64,000 bases of DNA from Clostridiales bacterium (GTDB taxonomy: Bacteria; Bacillota; Clostridia; Oscillospirales; CAG-272): NCBI GenBank assembly GCA_019415985.1, contig DXYE01000001.1, positions 1 to 64,000 on the forward strand. The letters are read 5' to 3'. Positions 18,104 through 29,500 of this stretch are shown here, in pieces; position 1 is the first letter of the stretch, and each line of letters starts with the position of its first letter. Made by a program: the position numbers and the translations under genes. Under the pieces are notes generated by a model, which was given only the letters and a program-made list of their open reading frames with translations, did no database searches and was not told where the DNA came from.

Positions 18104-18146
18104 AGCACGCAGGCCCTGCCGTCCCCGGCAGGGCCTGCGTGCTTTC
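18104..18146. terminator. Strong hairpin between convergent tyrS and leuS
   Basis: A perfect 18-bp GC-rich stem (18104-18121 and 18126-18143) with a TCCC loop, followed by TTTCTC on the plus strand. It probably stops transcription from both sides. Confidence 0.75.
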
Positions 18147-18190
18147 TCAATGAAAAATTGATTAACGCACTTCACCTTATAACAATGAAT

Positions 18191-20599
18191 TCAGGAATTT
18201 TTTACTACAAAATTGATAATTTTATTGGGGACGCAGACCTCTTTTACAATTGTCCTGCCTTCAAGCATAGGTCGAATTTTCTCATTTGTTTTCGCCGCAA
18301 TCAGCGCCTCGTCCTTCGGCGTATCCTTTGACAGCTTGATGACGCAGCGTACCTTTCCGTTGATCTGCACCGCTATATCGACTGTGGCGTCGACAGTCTT
18401 CGCTTCTTCATATACCGGCCATGGCGCAAGTGAGAGCAATCCTTCACCACCCATAGCTTCCCATATTTCCTCTGTCAGGTGCGGCGCAAACGGATTCAGC
18501 AGTGTCACAAAGGTTTTCAGCTCGTCCACCGTCATTGAGCCATGGTCATAAATTTCGTTTATCAGCGCCATCAAAGCAGCAATCGCTGTGTTAAACTTCA
18601 TATCGTCAATGTCGGCGGTAACCTTCTTTATGGTCTTATGAAAGCTGCGCTCCAACTCCGGTGTCGTCCCATTGCCCTGCGCAATATCCGTAAGAGCCGC
18701 TGTTCTTTCGAGCAGCCGCTTACAGCCCCGTATACTGGCAGGCGACCACGGCGCGGACTTCTCAAAGTCACCAATAAACATTTCATACAGACGAAGGGCG
18801 TCCGCACCGTAATCCCTTACAATATCCTCCGGATTGATGACATTGCCTCTGGATTTCGACATCTTTTCACCGTTTTCTCCGAGGATCATACCATGTGCCG
18901 TGCGTTTTTTGTATGGCTCTTTACAGTCCAAAATATCAATGTCATACAGGAACTTTGCCCAAAACCTCGAGTACAGAAGGTGCAGGGTAACGTGTTCCAT
19001 CCCACCGTTATACCAGTCCACAGGCATCCAATACTGCAACGCTTCCTTTGATGCCAATTCCTTGTCGTTGTGCGGATCGCAGTACCGCAGAAAATACCAG
19101 GAGGACCCCGCCCACTGAGGCATAGTATCGGTCTCCCGGCGCGCCGGTCCCCCACAGTGCGGACAGGTCGTTTTCACCCAGTCCTCAATTTTGGAAAGCG
19201 GAGATTCTCCGTTGTCCGTCGGTTCATATTCCTCGACCTCCGGCAGCGTCAGCGGCAGTTCTGATTCCGGAATCGGCTGCCAGCCGCAGCTTTCGCAGTA
19301 GACAAGAGGAATCGGTTCGCCCCAATACCGCTGACGTGAAAAGACCCAGTCGCGGAGCTTGTAATTCTTCTTTTTCCGACCGATCCCCTTTTCAGAGAGC
19401 CAAGCGGTGATTTTCTCTTTCGCTTCGGCAACGCGCAGACCATCGAGGAATCCTGAGTTCGTAAGCACGCCGTCCGCCACATCCGTGTATGCCGCTTCCT
19501 CTACGTTTCCGCCAGCAACCACCTCAACAATCGGCAGATGAAATTTTTTCGCAAATTCCCAGTCACGCGTATCATGCGCCGGTACCGCCATAATTGCGCC
19601 CGTCCCATATGTAGCCAAGACATAATCAGATACAAAAATCGGTATTTCCCTACCGTTTACAGGGTTGACTGCTCGGACGCCCAAAAGCTGAACACCCGTC
19701 TTATCCTTTGCCAGCTCTGTCCGCTCAAAATCAGACTTTCTCGCAGCCGCTTCACGATAGGCAGCGACTTCCTCATAATTTTCCAGCGCGCTCTTCCAGG
19801 TTTCGACGAGCGGATGCTCGGGCGCTATGACCATATAAGTGGCGCCGAACAGCGTATCGGGACGCGTTGTATAAACGGTGATGGCATCCCCCTTAGTCGA
19901 GCGGAAAACCACCTCTGCGCCGTAAGAACGGCCGATCCAGTTGATCTCCTGCGTCTTAACACGTTCGATAAAATCCACGTCAGCCAGATCATCAATCAAA
20001 CGGTCAGCGTATTCGGTGATTTTCAACATCCATTGGCTCTTGACCTTATGGATCACCTCACTCCCGCATCGCTCGCATACGCCGCCTACAACCTCTTCAT
20101 TGGCCAAAACAACCTTACAGGAGGTACAGAAGTTGACGTTCATCTCTTTTTTGTACGCCAGACCGTGTTTGTAGAGTTGAAGGAAAATCCATTGCGTCCA
20201 TTTATAGTAGGAGGGATCCGTCGTGTTAATTTCCCGGGACCAGTCGAAGCTCAACCCCAGCATTTTCAACTGCCCCTTAAAGCGTGCGACATTTTTTTCC
20301 GTCACAATGCGTGGATGAATCTTGTTTTTTATAGCATAATTTTCTGTCGGAAGTCCGAAAGCATCCCACCCCATCGGAAACAACACATTGTAGCCCTGCA
20401 TCCTTTTTTTGCGTGCTACGATATCCAGCGCTGTGTACGGACGCGGATGGCCAATATGCAATCCCTGTCCGGACGGATAGGGAAATTCTACCAAAGCGTA
20501 GTATTTGGGCTTTGAAGTATCCGAGGACGCCTCAAAGGCATGCGCCTCATCCCACCGGTCCTGCCATTTTTTCTCTATTTTCAGATAGTCATGCTTCAT
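18191..20599 (-). CDS. leuS: Leucyl-tRNA synthetase
   Basis: An 802-aa class I synthetase of the bacterial LeuRS type. HIGH is intact in [14 protein letters not shown] near residue 46, and KMSKS in [11 protein letters not shown] near residue 565. The CP1 editing domain holds the threonine-rich [12 protein letters not shown] and the [19 protein letters not shown] motif, so mischarged tRNA can be hydrolysed. A zinc-type cysteine cluster [21 protein letters not shown] follows residue 155. AGAGGA precedes the ATG. No T-box was found in the 224 bp between rsfS and leuS. It is the last gene of the yhbY-to-leuS cluster. Confidence 0.97.
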   Translation of the reverse strand: MKHDYLKIEKKWQDRWDEAHAFEASSDTSKPKYYALVEFPYPSGQGLHIGHPRPYTALDIVARKKRMQGYNVLFPMGWDAFGLPTENYAIKNKIHPRIVTEKNVARFKGQLKMLGLSFDWSREINTTDPSYYKWTQWIFLQLYKHGLAYKKEMNVNFCTSCKVVLANEEVVGGVCERCGSEVIHKVKSQWMLKITEYADRLIDDLADVDFIERVKTQEINWIGRSYGAEVVFRSTKGDAITVYTTRPDTLFGATYMVIAPEHPLVETWKSALENYEEVAAYREAAARKSDFERTELAKDKTGVQLLGVRAVNPVNGREIPIFVSDYVLATYGTGAIMAVPAHDTRDWEFAKKFHLPIVEVVAGGNVEEAAYTDVADGVLTNSGFLDGLRVAEAKEKITAWLSEKGIGRKKKNYKLRDWVFSRQRYWGEPIPLVYCESCGWQPIPESELPLTLPEVEEYEPTDNGESPLSKIEDWVKTTCPHCGGPARRETDTMPQWAGSSWYFLRYCDPHNDKELASKEALQYWMPVDWYNGGMEHVTLHLLYSRFWAKFLYDIDILDCKEPYKKRTAHGMILGENGEKMSKSRGNVINPEDIVRDYGADALRLYEMFIGDFEKSAPWSPASIRGCKRLLERTAALTDIAQGNGTTPELERSFHKTIKKVTADIDDMKFNTAIAALMALINEIYDHGSMTVDELKTFVTLLNPFAPHLTEEIWEAMGGEGLLSLAPWPVYEEAKTVDATVDIAVQINGKVRCVIKLSKDTPKDEALIAAKTNEKIRPMLEGRTIVKEVCVPNKIINFVVKNS

Positions 20600-20823
20600 T
20601 TTTATGACATTCCTCTCTTTTTCAAATCGAATTTCCCGTTATATCTGATATAAATTTTATTGGTTGAGCTGCGCAAGGCTCTTACGACATAGAAAATATG
20701 AATACGGTAAAAAATTGTTTTCAGTCTTTTCACTTTGTTCATGCAAAGCAGCGGAAAGTCTCTCCATGCTGCCTCAACTGTCGGCTGCGCGTGCGTGATA
20801 CCGGCCAGCCGGTACTCCGCTGT

Positions 20824-21222
20824 CTATTTATTTAATGCCGACAGATCCACGTTTTCCGCGTCGGACCAAAGCTTTTCAAGCTGATAAAAGTCGCGCGTTT
20901 CCCTGTGGAAGATATGCAGAATCACCGAGGAATAGTCCATGACGATCCACGATCCCTCCTGATACCCTTCCATCCTGCGAAGATGTACACCCGCCTGTTC
21001 CAGCTTGAATTCAACCTCCCCGGCCAGCGCCTTTACCTGTGTATTGGAGGTACCGGTACACAAAATGAAATAGTCCGCCAAGATCGTCTGTTCCTCAACT
21101 GCGAGCAGCTTGATCTCCTGCGCCTTTTTTGCATCGAGAATTTCGACAATGCCATCCGCCAGTTCTCTGGGCGAGGCGGTCGAAAGATCTTTGAGCTCAG
21201 CGGTGTTTTTTTCCATGTCCAT
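20824..21222 (-). CDS. rsfS: Ribosomal silencing factor RsfS (Iojap family)
   Basis: A 132-aa protein that binds L14 and blocks subunit joining in starved cells. Family signatures ILADYFILCTGTSNTQVKALA and YSSVILHIFHRETRDFYQLEKLW are clear. The ATG at 21222 has GAAGGA 10 nt upstream; a GTG at 21240 would extend it by six residues. It lies 27 bp after the LCP gene, in the conserved nadD-yqeK-LCP-rsfS-leuS order. Confidence 0.95.
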   Translation of the reverse strand: MDMEKNTAELKDLSTASPRELADGIVEILDAKKAQEIKLLAVEEQTILADYFILCTGTSNTQVKALAGEVEFKLEQAGVHLRRMEGYQEGSWIVMDYSSVILHIFHRETRDFYQLEKLWSDAENVDLSALNK

Positions 21223-21249
21223 GTTTTGTTGTTCCTTCACTTTCTGACT

Positions 21250-22605
21250 TTATTCTATAATTGGAATATAAACCGAATCCTTATCGACATCCTCAGCAGA
21301 CAGAACCTCAGCGTCCAAGTCCTGGTAGGGCGTCTGATAGACCTCGTCAATATACGAAACGCCTACATTGCCGAACATATTTCGACTGTCGAAAATCCCG
21401 TCGCTGATATCGTCCGTGAACACGTTGAGATACTTATTGACGATATGCAGTGCATTTGCTCTATAAATGACATAGAACGACGCTCCGGAAGGGCTTCTGA
21501 CGCCCATACCGGGCATTGTCACATAGCGGATAGAGGAAAGCGGCACATTATAGGCTTCCTTCGCGTAGTAAACCGCATCGAGTACGGAAAGATCGGTCGT
21601 CACATAATTCATAAGCACCTGCACAGTCTCGGCAATCACACCGATGGACAGGTTCTCCTTAATTTGGTTTGCGAGCGCTGTCAGAAAAATTTTCTGTGCC
21701 GAAATTCTGCCGATGTCGCCGGTCACATATGCCTTGCGGAACCGGACAAACTGCTCAGCCTCCTCGCCGTTCAGATGCTGCGGTCCTGCTTTCAGATGAA
21801 TATACAGATTCTGCTCCGGGTCCTCGTATTCCATGTCAAACGGTACATCGATATCCAGCCCGCCGAGCGCATTGATAATGTCTCGGAAACCTGCGGTATC
21901 CATGCAGATATAATTATCTATTTGCACGCAGAGATTGCTTTCCACCATGCTGACAAAGTTTTCAATAGCAGTCACATAGGGGTCGTCCTTTCCCTCCCGC
22001 GTAGCCAAATTATATTCGCCTGCAAGATAGGCGTTGATCCGATGGCTGCTGCGGCCCTCCGCATCGATATACGTATCGCGCGGAATCGATACAACATTCA
22101 GCGTATCCTCCTTGGCATTAAAGGATACCAGCATCAATACATCCGCCTGAGTTGCCGCCCTGTCTATACCGATTACCAGGAAATTGTACACGCTGTCTTT
22201 GCGGGAAAAGTCACTTTGAATGGTCGGCACATAATCATCGCCCGTCTCATCTCCGGAAACATTGGTCGGAAAACGCGGCTTATCCGAGATGGACGGCTTG
22301 TACCAGATCAGGTATCCCGCGATCGTTGCGATCACAGATAAAACGGCCACAGCGCAGATGATGAAAACAGCAACGGACTTTTTCTTTTTATCCCTCTGCC
22401 GCTTCGCATGTGCCAATGCGGCAAGAACCTTATCTTCCTCCGGAGCCGTTCCCTTTTTTGTGCCGGAAGTCCGAACGGATACAGCAGATTTTGCGTTGCT
22501 TTGTGCCTTTCCCCGCGTCTGCGGCACAGAAGACTTTGCAGCCGGTTTGCGGCTGCAATCCTCAGGCCGCCGTTTAGGTGTATTCGCGTTCTTTCTATTC
22601 TCCAT
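21250..22605 (-). CDS. LytR-CpsA-Psr (LCP) family cell-wall ligase
   Basis: A 451-aa type II membrane protein. A basic cytoplasmic N-terminus (about 75 residues) precedes one membrane helix (about 78-100, VAVFIICAVAVLSVIATIAG). The extracellular LCP domain includes FLVIGIDRAATQADVLMLVS, VVSIPRDTYIDAEG and the arginine-bearing GEEAEQFVRFRKAY. LCP enzymes attach wall teichoic acids or other glycopolymers to peptidoglycan from a polyprenyl carrier. AGAGG precedes the ATG. Which polymer is moved is not visible. Confidence 0.93.
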   Translation of the reverse strand: MENRKNANTPKRRPEDCSRKPAAKSSVPQTRGKAQSNAKSAVSVRTSGTKKGTAPEEDKVLAALAHAKRQRDKKKKSVAVFIICAVAVLSVIATIAGYLIWYKPSISDKPRFPTNVSGDETGDDYVPTIQSDFSRKDSVYNFLVIGIDRAATQADVLMLVSFNAKEDTLNVVSIPRDTYIDAEGRSSHRINAYLAGEYNLATREGKDDPYVTAIENFVSMVESNLCVQIDNYICMDTAGFRDIINALGGLDIDVPFDMEYEDPEQNLYIHLKAGPQHLNGEEAEQFVRFRKAYVTGDIGRISAQKIFLTALANQIKENLSIGVIAETVQVLMNYVTTDLSVLDAVYYAKEAYNVPLSSIRYVTMPGMGVRSPSGASFYVIYRANALHIVNKYLNVFTDDISDGIFDSRNMFGNVGVSYIDEVYQTPYQDLDAEVLSAEDVDKDSVYIPIIE

Positions 22606-22620
22606 TTAATCCTCTTAAAT

Positions 22621-23316
22621 TCAATTGTATTTTGTCTTGCAAGCCGCATCCGTCATACGTTGGTAAAGAATAAAATTACGCGCCGAAAGCGTATCCTCGT
22701 GGATTAGCTTTTCTGCATCCAATAAATCCTTTACCGTCAGGTCCAGAGCGAAAAGCAGCACCGCGTCCAGATGGGCAAGCAACGCGTCCTGACACATTCT
22801 CACCTCATCGATATCCTGATAGAACCGTTCCCGGAGAAGCCTACAGTCTGAGAAGGTTCTGGTGGGCTCTATGTAATCCGCTAAATACAGCAGTTTTTCT
22901 ATAAGCGTCATAGCCGCTTTCCCTGTTGTATGGTACAATACGGCGGAAAAAACCGCCTCCAGCCCTTTTGTCCCGCCAAACCATTCTGCAAGCAGTCTGC
23001 GGGACAGCGCCGCCCCTGTTTTGGCATGCAAGACCTTTTTCGTCACACGCTCGTACGGCGTCAGTCTGATCTCCAAACGATCGCACAGCTCAAGCTGCTC
23101 CTCCAACGATTTTTGCTTCGTCAGATCGTGCAGCAAGGCAGCCAGCCTGAGCTTCAACACATCCTCCTGCGTAAATAGAACAGGATATGCGGAAAACAAA
23201 GCGCCCAGCGATATGCATTCTTCCTCCACAGCATAGATATGATCCAAGCGTCTGCCGTCTGCAAACTGCGGAAGCCGTTCGCGCACATGATCCAGCATTT
23301 CTTCGCTTAACTTCAT
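22621..23316 (-). CDS. yqeK: HD-domain Ap4A hydrolase YqeK (symmetrical)
   Basis: A protein of about 231 aa of the HD superfamily. Metal-ligand motifs are the histidine in RRLDHIYAVEEEC and the HD pair in LAALLHDLTKQKSLEEQ, with a further YHTTGKAAM histidine. The YqeK family hydrolyses diadenosine tetraphosphate to two ADP. Starts at 23319 or 23316 both use AAAGG; a GTG at 23331 is less likely. It directly follows nadD, the usual Firmicute arrangement. Confidence 0.9.
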   Translation of the reverse strand: MKLSEEMLDHVRERLPQFADGRRLDHIYAVEEECISLGALFSAYPVLFTQEDVLKLRLAALLHDLTKQKSLEEQLELCDRLEIRLTPYERVTKKVLHAKTGAALSRRLLAEWFGGTKGLEAVFSAVLYHTTGKAAMTLIEKLLYLADYIEPTRTFSDCRLLRERFYQDIDEVRMCQDALLAHLDAVLLFALDLTVKDLLDAEKLIHEDTLSARNFILYQRMTDAACKTKYN

Positions 23317-23337
23317 CATTATACCTTTCACATTTGA

Positions 23338-24015
23338 CTATACATTATACAATCCATGAATTTTTATATATTCCGCGACTGACGTAGGAAGATAGGCCGA
23401 GGTGTCCTTTCCATCGGTTAGCAGTTTTCGTATCTCTGTCGATGATACCTCGAACGGAACGTGCCGAAGAGGAAGAACTTTCGCCGCGTAGGTCCTCTCA
23501 TAGAAACGGCCTCTCTCTGCAAGCTCAGCCTCACATTCCCCGCTGCCGCGCCGGACATATACAATCGTAGCCAGACGGAAGATTTCCTGAGCCAGATACC
23601 AGGTGTCCAATGTCATGAACATATCCGTGCCCACGAGAAGAAACAGCTCGCCTTCCTTCCGGAAATGCCGTAGGGTGATCACGGTATAACTTTTTCCCGG
23701 CTGGCACATCTCAAAATCCGAAACACAGATCCTGCCATCTGAAGCGGAATCGGCTGCTTCCGAAAAAATGAGACGAAGCATCTCCAGACGCTGTGCGGGT
23801 TCAGCGGAAGCTGCAGCTTTGTGGGGCGGGATATTTACCGGCATTACATAAAGCATATCAAGACAGCACTGCTTAAGAAAATCCGCCGCAGCCGATATAT
23901 GCCCCAGGTGAGGCGGATCAAAGGTTCCGCCGTAAATACCGATCCGCCTGCGTCCGCTCTGCATACGCTTTTCATTTTCAGCGCCGCTCCCTCTCAACAT
24001 GAACCGTTTATCCAT
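23338..24015 (-). CDS. nadD: Nicotinate-nucleotide adenylyltransferase
   Basis: A 225-aa nucleotidyltransferase that makes deamido-NAD from nicotinate mononucleotide and ATP. The N-terminal RIGIYGGTFDPPHLGHI carries the GTFDPxHxGH active-site loop, and the C-terminal PFEVSSTEIRKLL carries the ISSTxIR-like motif. About 23 residues precede the core, slightly longer than usual; a GAGG box 7 nt before the first ATG supports that start. Its stop lies 21 bp before yqeK. Confidence 0.94.
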   Translation of the reverse strand: MDKRFMLRGSGAENEKRMQSGRRRIGIYGGTFDPPHLGHISAAADFLKQCCLDMLYVMPVNIPPHKAAASAEPAQRLEMLRLIFSEAADSASDGRICVSDFEMCQPGKSYTVITLRHFRKEGELFLLVGTDMFMTLDTWYLAQEIFRLATIVYVRRGSGECEAELAERGRFYERTYAAKVLPLRHVPFEVSSTEIRKLLTDGKDTSAYLPTSVAEYIKIHGLYNV

Positions 24016-24099
24016 ATTGTAGCCTCATCGTTCCCTAAATATAACCGTAAAAGTAAATTTCACCTATATACCGGTCCGTGCACGACCGGTTGTACTACT

Positions 24100-24399
24100 C
24101 TATGCATGTATATGCGGCAGATCAATTTTTTTATGATTCCGCGATGGACGGTACAGTACAAAGCGGGAGCCCGTCACGCAGACGACCTCGGCCTGAACAG
24201 CAGCGGCGATCTCTTCCGCGGCAGTTCTTGCACTGTAACCGGAGTTATCCAGCACACGCAGCTTGATCAGCTCACGTGCTTCAAGTGCGTTGCCGATCTG
24301 TTCCAGCATATTCTCTATGATCCCGCCCTTTCCAACCTGAAAAATGGTATCAAGCGGATGCGCCAGACGGCGCAGATAGGCACGATCTTTGCTTGTCAT
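24100..24399 (-). CDS. yhbY: YhbY family RNA-binding protein (CRM domain)
   Basis: A 99-aa single CRM-domain protein associated with 50S assembly in other bacteria. The pattern MTSKDRAYLRRLAHPLDTIF, then QVGKGGI, then LEARELIKLRVL and the closing GSRFVLYRPSRNHKKI is diagnostic. The ATG at 24399 has GAGG 9 nt upstream; a TTG five codons earlier overlaps that box. It leads the nadD cluster. Confidence 0.93.
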   Translation of the reverse strand: MTSKDRAYLRRLAHPLDTIFQVGKGGIIENMLEQIGNALEARELIKLRVLDNSGYSARTAAEEIAAAVQAEVVCVTGSRFVLYRPSRNHKKIDLPHIHA

Positions 24400-24586
24400 T
24401 TTATAATCCCTCAATTCTGTTATTTCCTATATGTTTCTATAGCCGTACCCGCTGATAATCGCCCTGATAAGCGTTAACGAAAGCCCCAAAAAATATCGTC
24501 GCCCCTACCGGGTCCGCAATGAGGACCTGCAGGCGGCTTTATGCAGCGGAAATGCTTTGCCGGAAACCCTTTGGTCTGTCCCGCGT

Positions 24587-25213
24587 TTACAGGTCTCTCG
24601 GTGCAGGATATTCTTTTAAGGTTTCATCCAAAAGTTTTACAAAACGTTTCATGGCTCTTGCGCGATGGCTGATGCTGTTTTTTTCTGCGACCGACATCTC
24701 GGCAAACGTCTTTTCAAGCGGCGGATAATAAAACAACGGGTCATAACCGAAGCCTCCCTGGCCGCGCTCTTCATTCAGGATAACGCCGCGGCAAATGCCG
24801 CGGGCCGACAGCGGCCTATCAGGACACCAGGGCAAAATGCAGGCAATGACCGAAACGAACGCCGCTCCGCGGCTCTCCGGAGGTACGTCCGCCAGCTTTC
24901 TCTTCAGCTTTGCATTGTTTCTTCTGTCGTCGCAAGGCTCGCCCGCATATCTTGCGGAAAAGACCCCTGGCTCTCCTCCGAGCATATCCACCTCAAGCCC
25001 ACTGTCGTCCGCAATACCGACATATCCGCGGGAAGCCGCAGCCCTTGCTTTTAAGACTGCATTTTCCTCAAAGGTTGCTCCCGTTTCTTCAATCTCCTCT
25101 GTAATACCCGCCTCGTCCAAGGTCAAAAGCTCAAGCGGCTCTATAACAGGTCTAAGAAATTCCTCCAGCTCTTTAATTTTATGTACGTTTCTGGACGCCA
25201 ATACAATTTTCAT
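24587..25213 (-). CDS. rdgB: XTP/dITP diphosphatase (RdgB/HAM1)
   Basis: A 208-aa housecleaning pyrophosphatase that removes XTP and dITP from the nucleotide pool. Motifs: LASRNVHKIKELEEFL at the N-terminus, GIADDSGLEVDMLGGEPGVFSARYAG near residue 67, GFGYDPLFYYPP, and SHRARAMKRF near the C-terminus. AGAGGA lies 9 nt before the ATG. It stands between ftsY and yhbY, with about 190 and 280 bp of flanking non-coding DNA. Confidence 0.95.
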   Translation of the reverse strand: MKIVLASRNVHKIKELEEFLRPVIEPLELLTLDEAGITEEIEETGATFEENAVLKARAAASRGYVGIADDSGLEVDMLGGEPGVFSARYAGEPCDDRRNNAKLKRKLADVPPESRGAAFVSVIACILPWCPDRPLSARGICRGVILNEERGQGGFGYDPLFYYPPLEKTFAEMSVAEKNSISHRARAMKRFVKLLDETLKEYPAPRDL

Positions 25214-25489
25214 ACATATATATCCTCTCGTTGTGGCATTGTGATTTTACGCAGCAAAATCGTCGTCTCTTTAACGGTACAAGAAGCAGAACGCATCTTT
25301 CTAAAACCCCGGCCCCTTATCTTTGTCTGCACCGGCCGCGTAAACAGCATACAGAACCGCGGAAACCCGTCCGAATGCGTATCCAGTCTTCCTTTCTCAC
25401 AGTTCGGGGGGATCTTCTTCCGAATAAAGGAGGTACGCTTTCATCTCCGTTTCCCGAAACACTCCGACAGAGGCCGAGACACCCGCCTA

Positions 25490-26398
25490 TTAAGCCTCAA
25501 AAAGCGCTTTTACAAATTCCTCAGAGGAAAACGGCTGAAGATCCTCCATGGTTTCCCCCACGCCAATGAATTTCACCGGAAGCGCAAGCTCCTTTTTCAC
25601 GGAAAAGACGATTCCGCCTTTTGCCGTACCGTCTAGCTTGGTCAGAATCAAGCCGGTCAGCTCCGCGGCGTTTTTAAACTCCTTTGCCTGTACCACCGCG
25701 TTCTGTCCGGTGGTTGCATCCAAAACCAGCAGTGTTTCTCGACTGCTGTCCGGCAGTTCTCTGCCGAGCACGCGATTGATTTTTGAAAGCTCGTCCATCA
25801 GGTTCTTTTTATTATGAAGCCGGCCGGCTGTATCCACAATCAAAACATCCGCCCGCTTCCTTTTTGCCGCGTTCGCAGCATCATACACGACCGAGGCCGG
25901 ATCCGCGCCCTCATTGCCCCGGATGAGCTCTGCCCCCGCGCGGTCTGCCCAAACCTGAAGCTGATCGATGGCTGCCGCCCGAAAGGTATCCGCAGCAGCG
26001 AGCATCACGCTTTTGCCCTGCTGCTTTAAACCATGTGCAATTTTTGCAATTGATGTAGTTTTCCCGACGCCGTTTACCCCGATAACCAGTATGACGGCAG
26101 GCGTTCGAGAGAGTTCCAGTTCACCGCCGTCGCCTATCATATCTTCCAAAATCTCCATGAGCGCTTTCCGCGCCTCAGCCGGATCCGTTATGCGTTCCCG
26201 CTTGACATGGGCACGCAGACGCTCCAGTATCTCCTCCGTGGATGCCGCGCCGACATCCGCACAGATCAGCAGCTCTTCCAGTTCCTCAAAAAGATCCTCG
26301 TCCACGCGGACAAACACGGAGAACAGATCATTGACCTGGCTGAAAATAGCCTGCTTTGTTTTCGCCAGACCCTTCTTTAGCTTTTCGAAAAAACCCAT
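25490..26398 (-). CDS. ftsY: Signal recognition particle receptor FtsY
   Basis: A 302-aa SRP GTPase of the short Firmicute type without an acidic A domain. It has a helical N domain, then the G domain with G1 GVNGVGKTTSIAKIA, the DTFRAAAIDQL insertion-box motif, G3 DTAGRLHNKKNLMDEL, and G4 TKLDGTAKGG. FtsY receives SRP-ribosome complexes at the membrane. AGGAG lies 6 nt before the ATG. It follows smc by 131 bp, the common Firmicute order rnc-smc-ftsY. Confidence 0.97.
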   Translation of the reverse strand: MGFFEKLKKGLAKTKQAIFSQVNDLFSVFVRVDEDLFEELEELLICADVGAASTEEILERLRAHVKRERITDPAEARKALMEILEDMIGDGGELELSRTPAVILVIGVNGVGKTTSIAKIAHGLKQQGKSVMLAAADTFRAAAIDQLQVWADRAGAELIRGNEGADPASVVYDAANAAKRKRADVLIVDTAGRLHNKKNLMDELSKINRVLGRELPDSSRETLLVLDATTGQNAVVQAKEFKNAAELTGLILTKLDGTAKGGIVFSVKKELALPVKFIGVGETMEDLQPFSSEEFVKALFEA

Positions 26399-26529
26399 TT
26401 GAATCTCCTCTCTTTCATGACAGCAAAATTTGTTTTTCAGCCGGGGCCTGTCTTCTGACCATATCTCTCATTTGCCACTGCACATGCCGTCGCCTGCAAA
26501 AGGTTCTACGCCGGAACACCCGTACCGCC

Positions 26530-29500
26530 CTAATCCTTGATAAAGCTGCCTACCTCGTTTGCATTTACTGTAAGTACCGTAGAAATACCTTTTTCGTACA
26601 TGGTCACGCCGTACAGACGGTCCGCAATCTCCATTGTACCGCGCCGGTGCGAAATGACAATAAACTGGGTTCTGTCGGAATATTTACGGAGATATTCCGC
26701 AAACTTGTCCACGTTGACCTCGTCCAGAGCCGCTTCGATCTCATCGAGTATACAGAACGGTGCGGGATTGACCTTCAGTATTGAAAAATACAATGCGATG
26801 GCCACAAAGGCCTGTTCTCCGCCTGAAAGAAGCATCATGTTCTTAATAATTTTGCCCGGCGGTGCGACACGGATCTCTATTCCGCTTTCCAGCACGCGGT
26901 CCGGCTCCGTCAGCACAAGCTCCGCATGTCCCCCGCCAAACAGCTCCCTGAAAACCACGCGAAAGTTCCGATTGATCTCCTCCATGACACCCGTGAACCG
27001 CGTGCGCATCTCATCCTCCAGCCGTTCAATAATTGTCTCAAGCTCCGTCTGTGAGAGACGCAGATCCTCAGCCTGCCGGCACATAAAATCGTACCGTTCC
27101 TTTACCTCGGCGTATTCCTCGACTGCACCGATATTTACAGGACCGAGCGCCTTAAGCCTTTGCTTCAGCTCCGTCTGCCGGGCTGTGGCGGCGGCGTGTG
27201 TTTCAGACGTTATCGCAGGGTAGGCAAGCTGTGAGGCCGTGGTGTAGGTCAGCTCATACGTATCCCAAAGCGCCGCTGTCTTCTTTTCCCGATCGTTCAG
27301 CACGGCTGCGTGGCGCGCCTCTTCTTTAGTCAGTCTTTGGAAGAGGAGCTCCTTTGTATGACTCTCCTCCTTGATACGACGGCGAACCTCCTCGTATGAC
27401 TGTTCACAGGCTGCATTTTCCTCACGGATCTGCAGTTTTTCCTGTTCCAGAAGCGTCTGAGCTTCCGCTGCCGCGACGTTTTCGTTTTGATAGGCCTCGA
27501 TCTGTCCGTTCAGCTCCGTCCGCTTCATCTGCAACCGTTCTGTCTCTTGCGTGAGCTTCCTTTCGTAGTTCTCGGTTTCCTCGACCTCATTCTGCTTCTG
27601 CACAACAGCCGACTCCGCCTGCTCTTGGTCCTTTCCGGCTTCCGCCAGCCGAATACGCAGTCTGTTCTCCGCCTTTTGGGCTTCGGAAAGTTTCACTGCC
27701 AATTGATCTCGCTCCTCTTCGGCCGCCGCACGCTCCTTCTGCAGCGCTTCCGCCGATGAAAGCGCCTGCTTCCATGAGACCTCAACCTGCCTTAGTTCCT
27801 CCGCATACTGCAAACCCGCATTCTTCAGCCTGTTCTCTTCCTCCGTAAGCGACCTTAACATTTCGTGGTCACTGCTAAGCTGCGCTTCCATCACCTGAAG
27901 CTGCGTTTCCTCGGCCTGCATCAGAGTTGTCAGCATCCCGCGTTTTGCCTTAATCTCCTCAAGCATCTCCTGCAGCTTCCGGCCTTCGTCGTCCTTTCGA
28001 GTCAAAGCCTCTCTGCACGCCGCCATCCGTTTGGACAGCGCCTCTCCTTCCGAACGGAGTCTATCAATTTCCGTGTTTCGCGTAAGCATTCCGCTGTCAT
28101 GCCTGACGGAACCGCCGGTAAAGGAACCACCCGCATTGATCACTTGACCGTCCAGCGTCACGACTCGAATTTTATAATCATAATGCCTTGCAATTTTATC
28201 AGCATGATCAATATTGTCTGCAATCAGAGTACGGCCGAGCAGACTCCGGACCACCACACGGTACTTCTCTTCACATGCTACCAGTTCGTCTGCTGCGCCG
28301 AGAAACCCCTGAAGCGTCCCTGCCTCCGACAGAGATATGTTTCTCGCAGAGGGACGAAGCGTTGTCAACGGATAAAAGGTTGCACGGCCCGCATTGTTCC
28401 GTTTCAGATACTGTATCGCGGCCTTTGCAGATGCTTCATCGGCTGTCACAATATTTTGAATATTAGCGCCAAGCGCTGTTTCCACAGCCGTAGCATACCG
28501 ATTGTCTACCGAAATCAGCCGTGAAACAGGCCCATGCAGTACAGCGCCTGCCGGCAGCTTCCCCGCCTCGTACCCCTGCATGAGAAACCGGACGCTGCGC
28601 GCGTATCCTTCAAACAGCTCTTCCATGCGTGAGAGCGCTTCAATCCTGTTTTTAGCCGCCGTATATTCTAAAAACAGTGCGTTCTGCTGCGCCGCAATCT
28701 CCTCCTTTTCACGGCTGAGACCGTCGAGCGCTGAGCGGTGTGCTGCAGCCTCCTGCTCCAGTGCCTCACGTTTATCGCCGTAATCATTCAGCACCCCACG
28801 CGCCTTTTGACACCGTTCTTCTATCAGAGCAATGCTCTCCTCATATCTTTCCCGACTCTCCGCTACCTCCCGGAGCCTTCTGCCATCCGTCTCTCCGCTG
28901 TTCTTCAGGACGGAAAGTTGGAGTTCCCATTCATGCGCTGCTTTTTCCGCCGCAACGATTCCCTCGGCTGTTTCAGAAAGCAGCCGATAACAGGCATCGA
29001 GCGCACTGTCATATTCCAGGGCCAACGATGACGCTGCCGCCGTTTTCTCCTGGAGCTCCGTCCATATTTTTCGGGCATTTTCCAAATCCTCTGCGGCCTT
29101 TTCCCACTCTGACCGCAGCGCACAAAGACGTGTCTGCTGTCCGGCCCGATCCTCAGCCTGAGCGGAAAGCGTGCCGTCTATATGCCCAATTTCGTTTTCC
29201 AGGACTTTTATCTCTGTCTCCCGTTTCAGGGTTTGCTCCGTCAGCGCCGCGGCTTGCGCCGCGATCTCCTCAATACGCTTTTTGCCGTTCAGTGTCAGTC
29301 GGTACAAATGCTCGCTTCTGCCCTCGAGATCCGTCAGCAGCTCGTCTGTCCGACTGTACTCCTCTTTTGACAACGCGAGCTGCGCCGCTCTTTCCTCAAG
29401 CTCCGTGCGCAGCGCCGCCATATCATAAAGCCAGAGCGAAACATCCGTCTGCTTTTTTTCTTCAAAAAGGTCCAGATACTGTCGTGCCTTTGCAGCCTCC

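Noticed and set aside
20600..20823. Possible T-box upstream of leuS
   Set aside because: No GGTGG-ACCGCG core, no specifier loop and no terminator were found on the minus strand.
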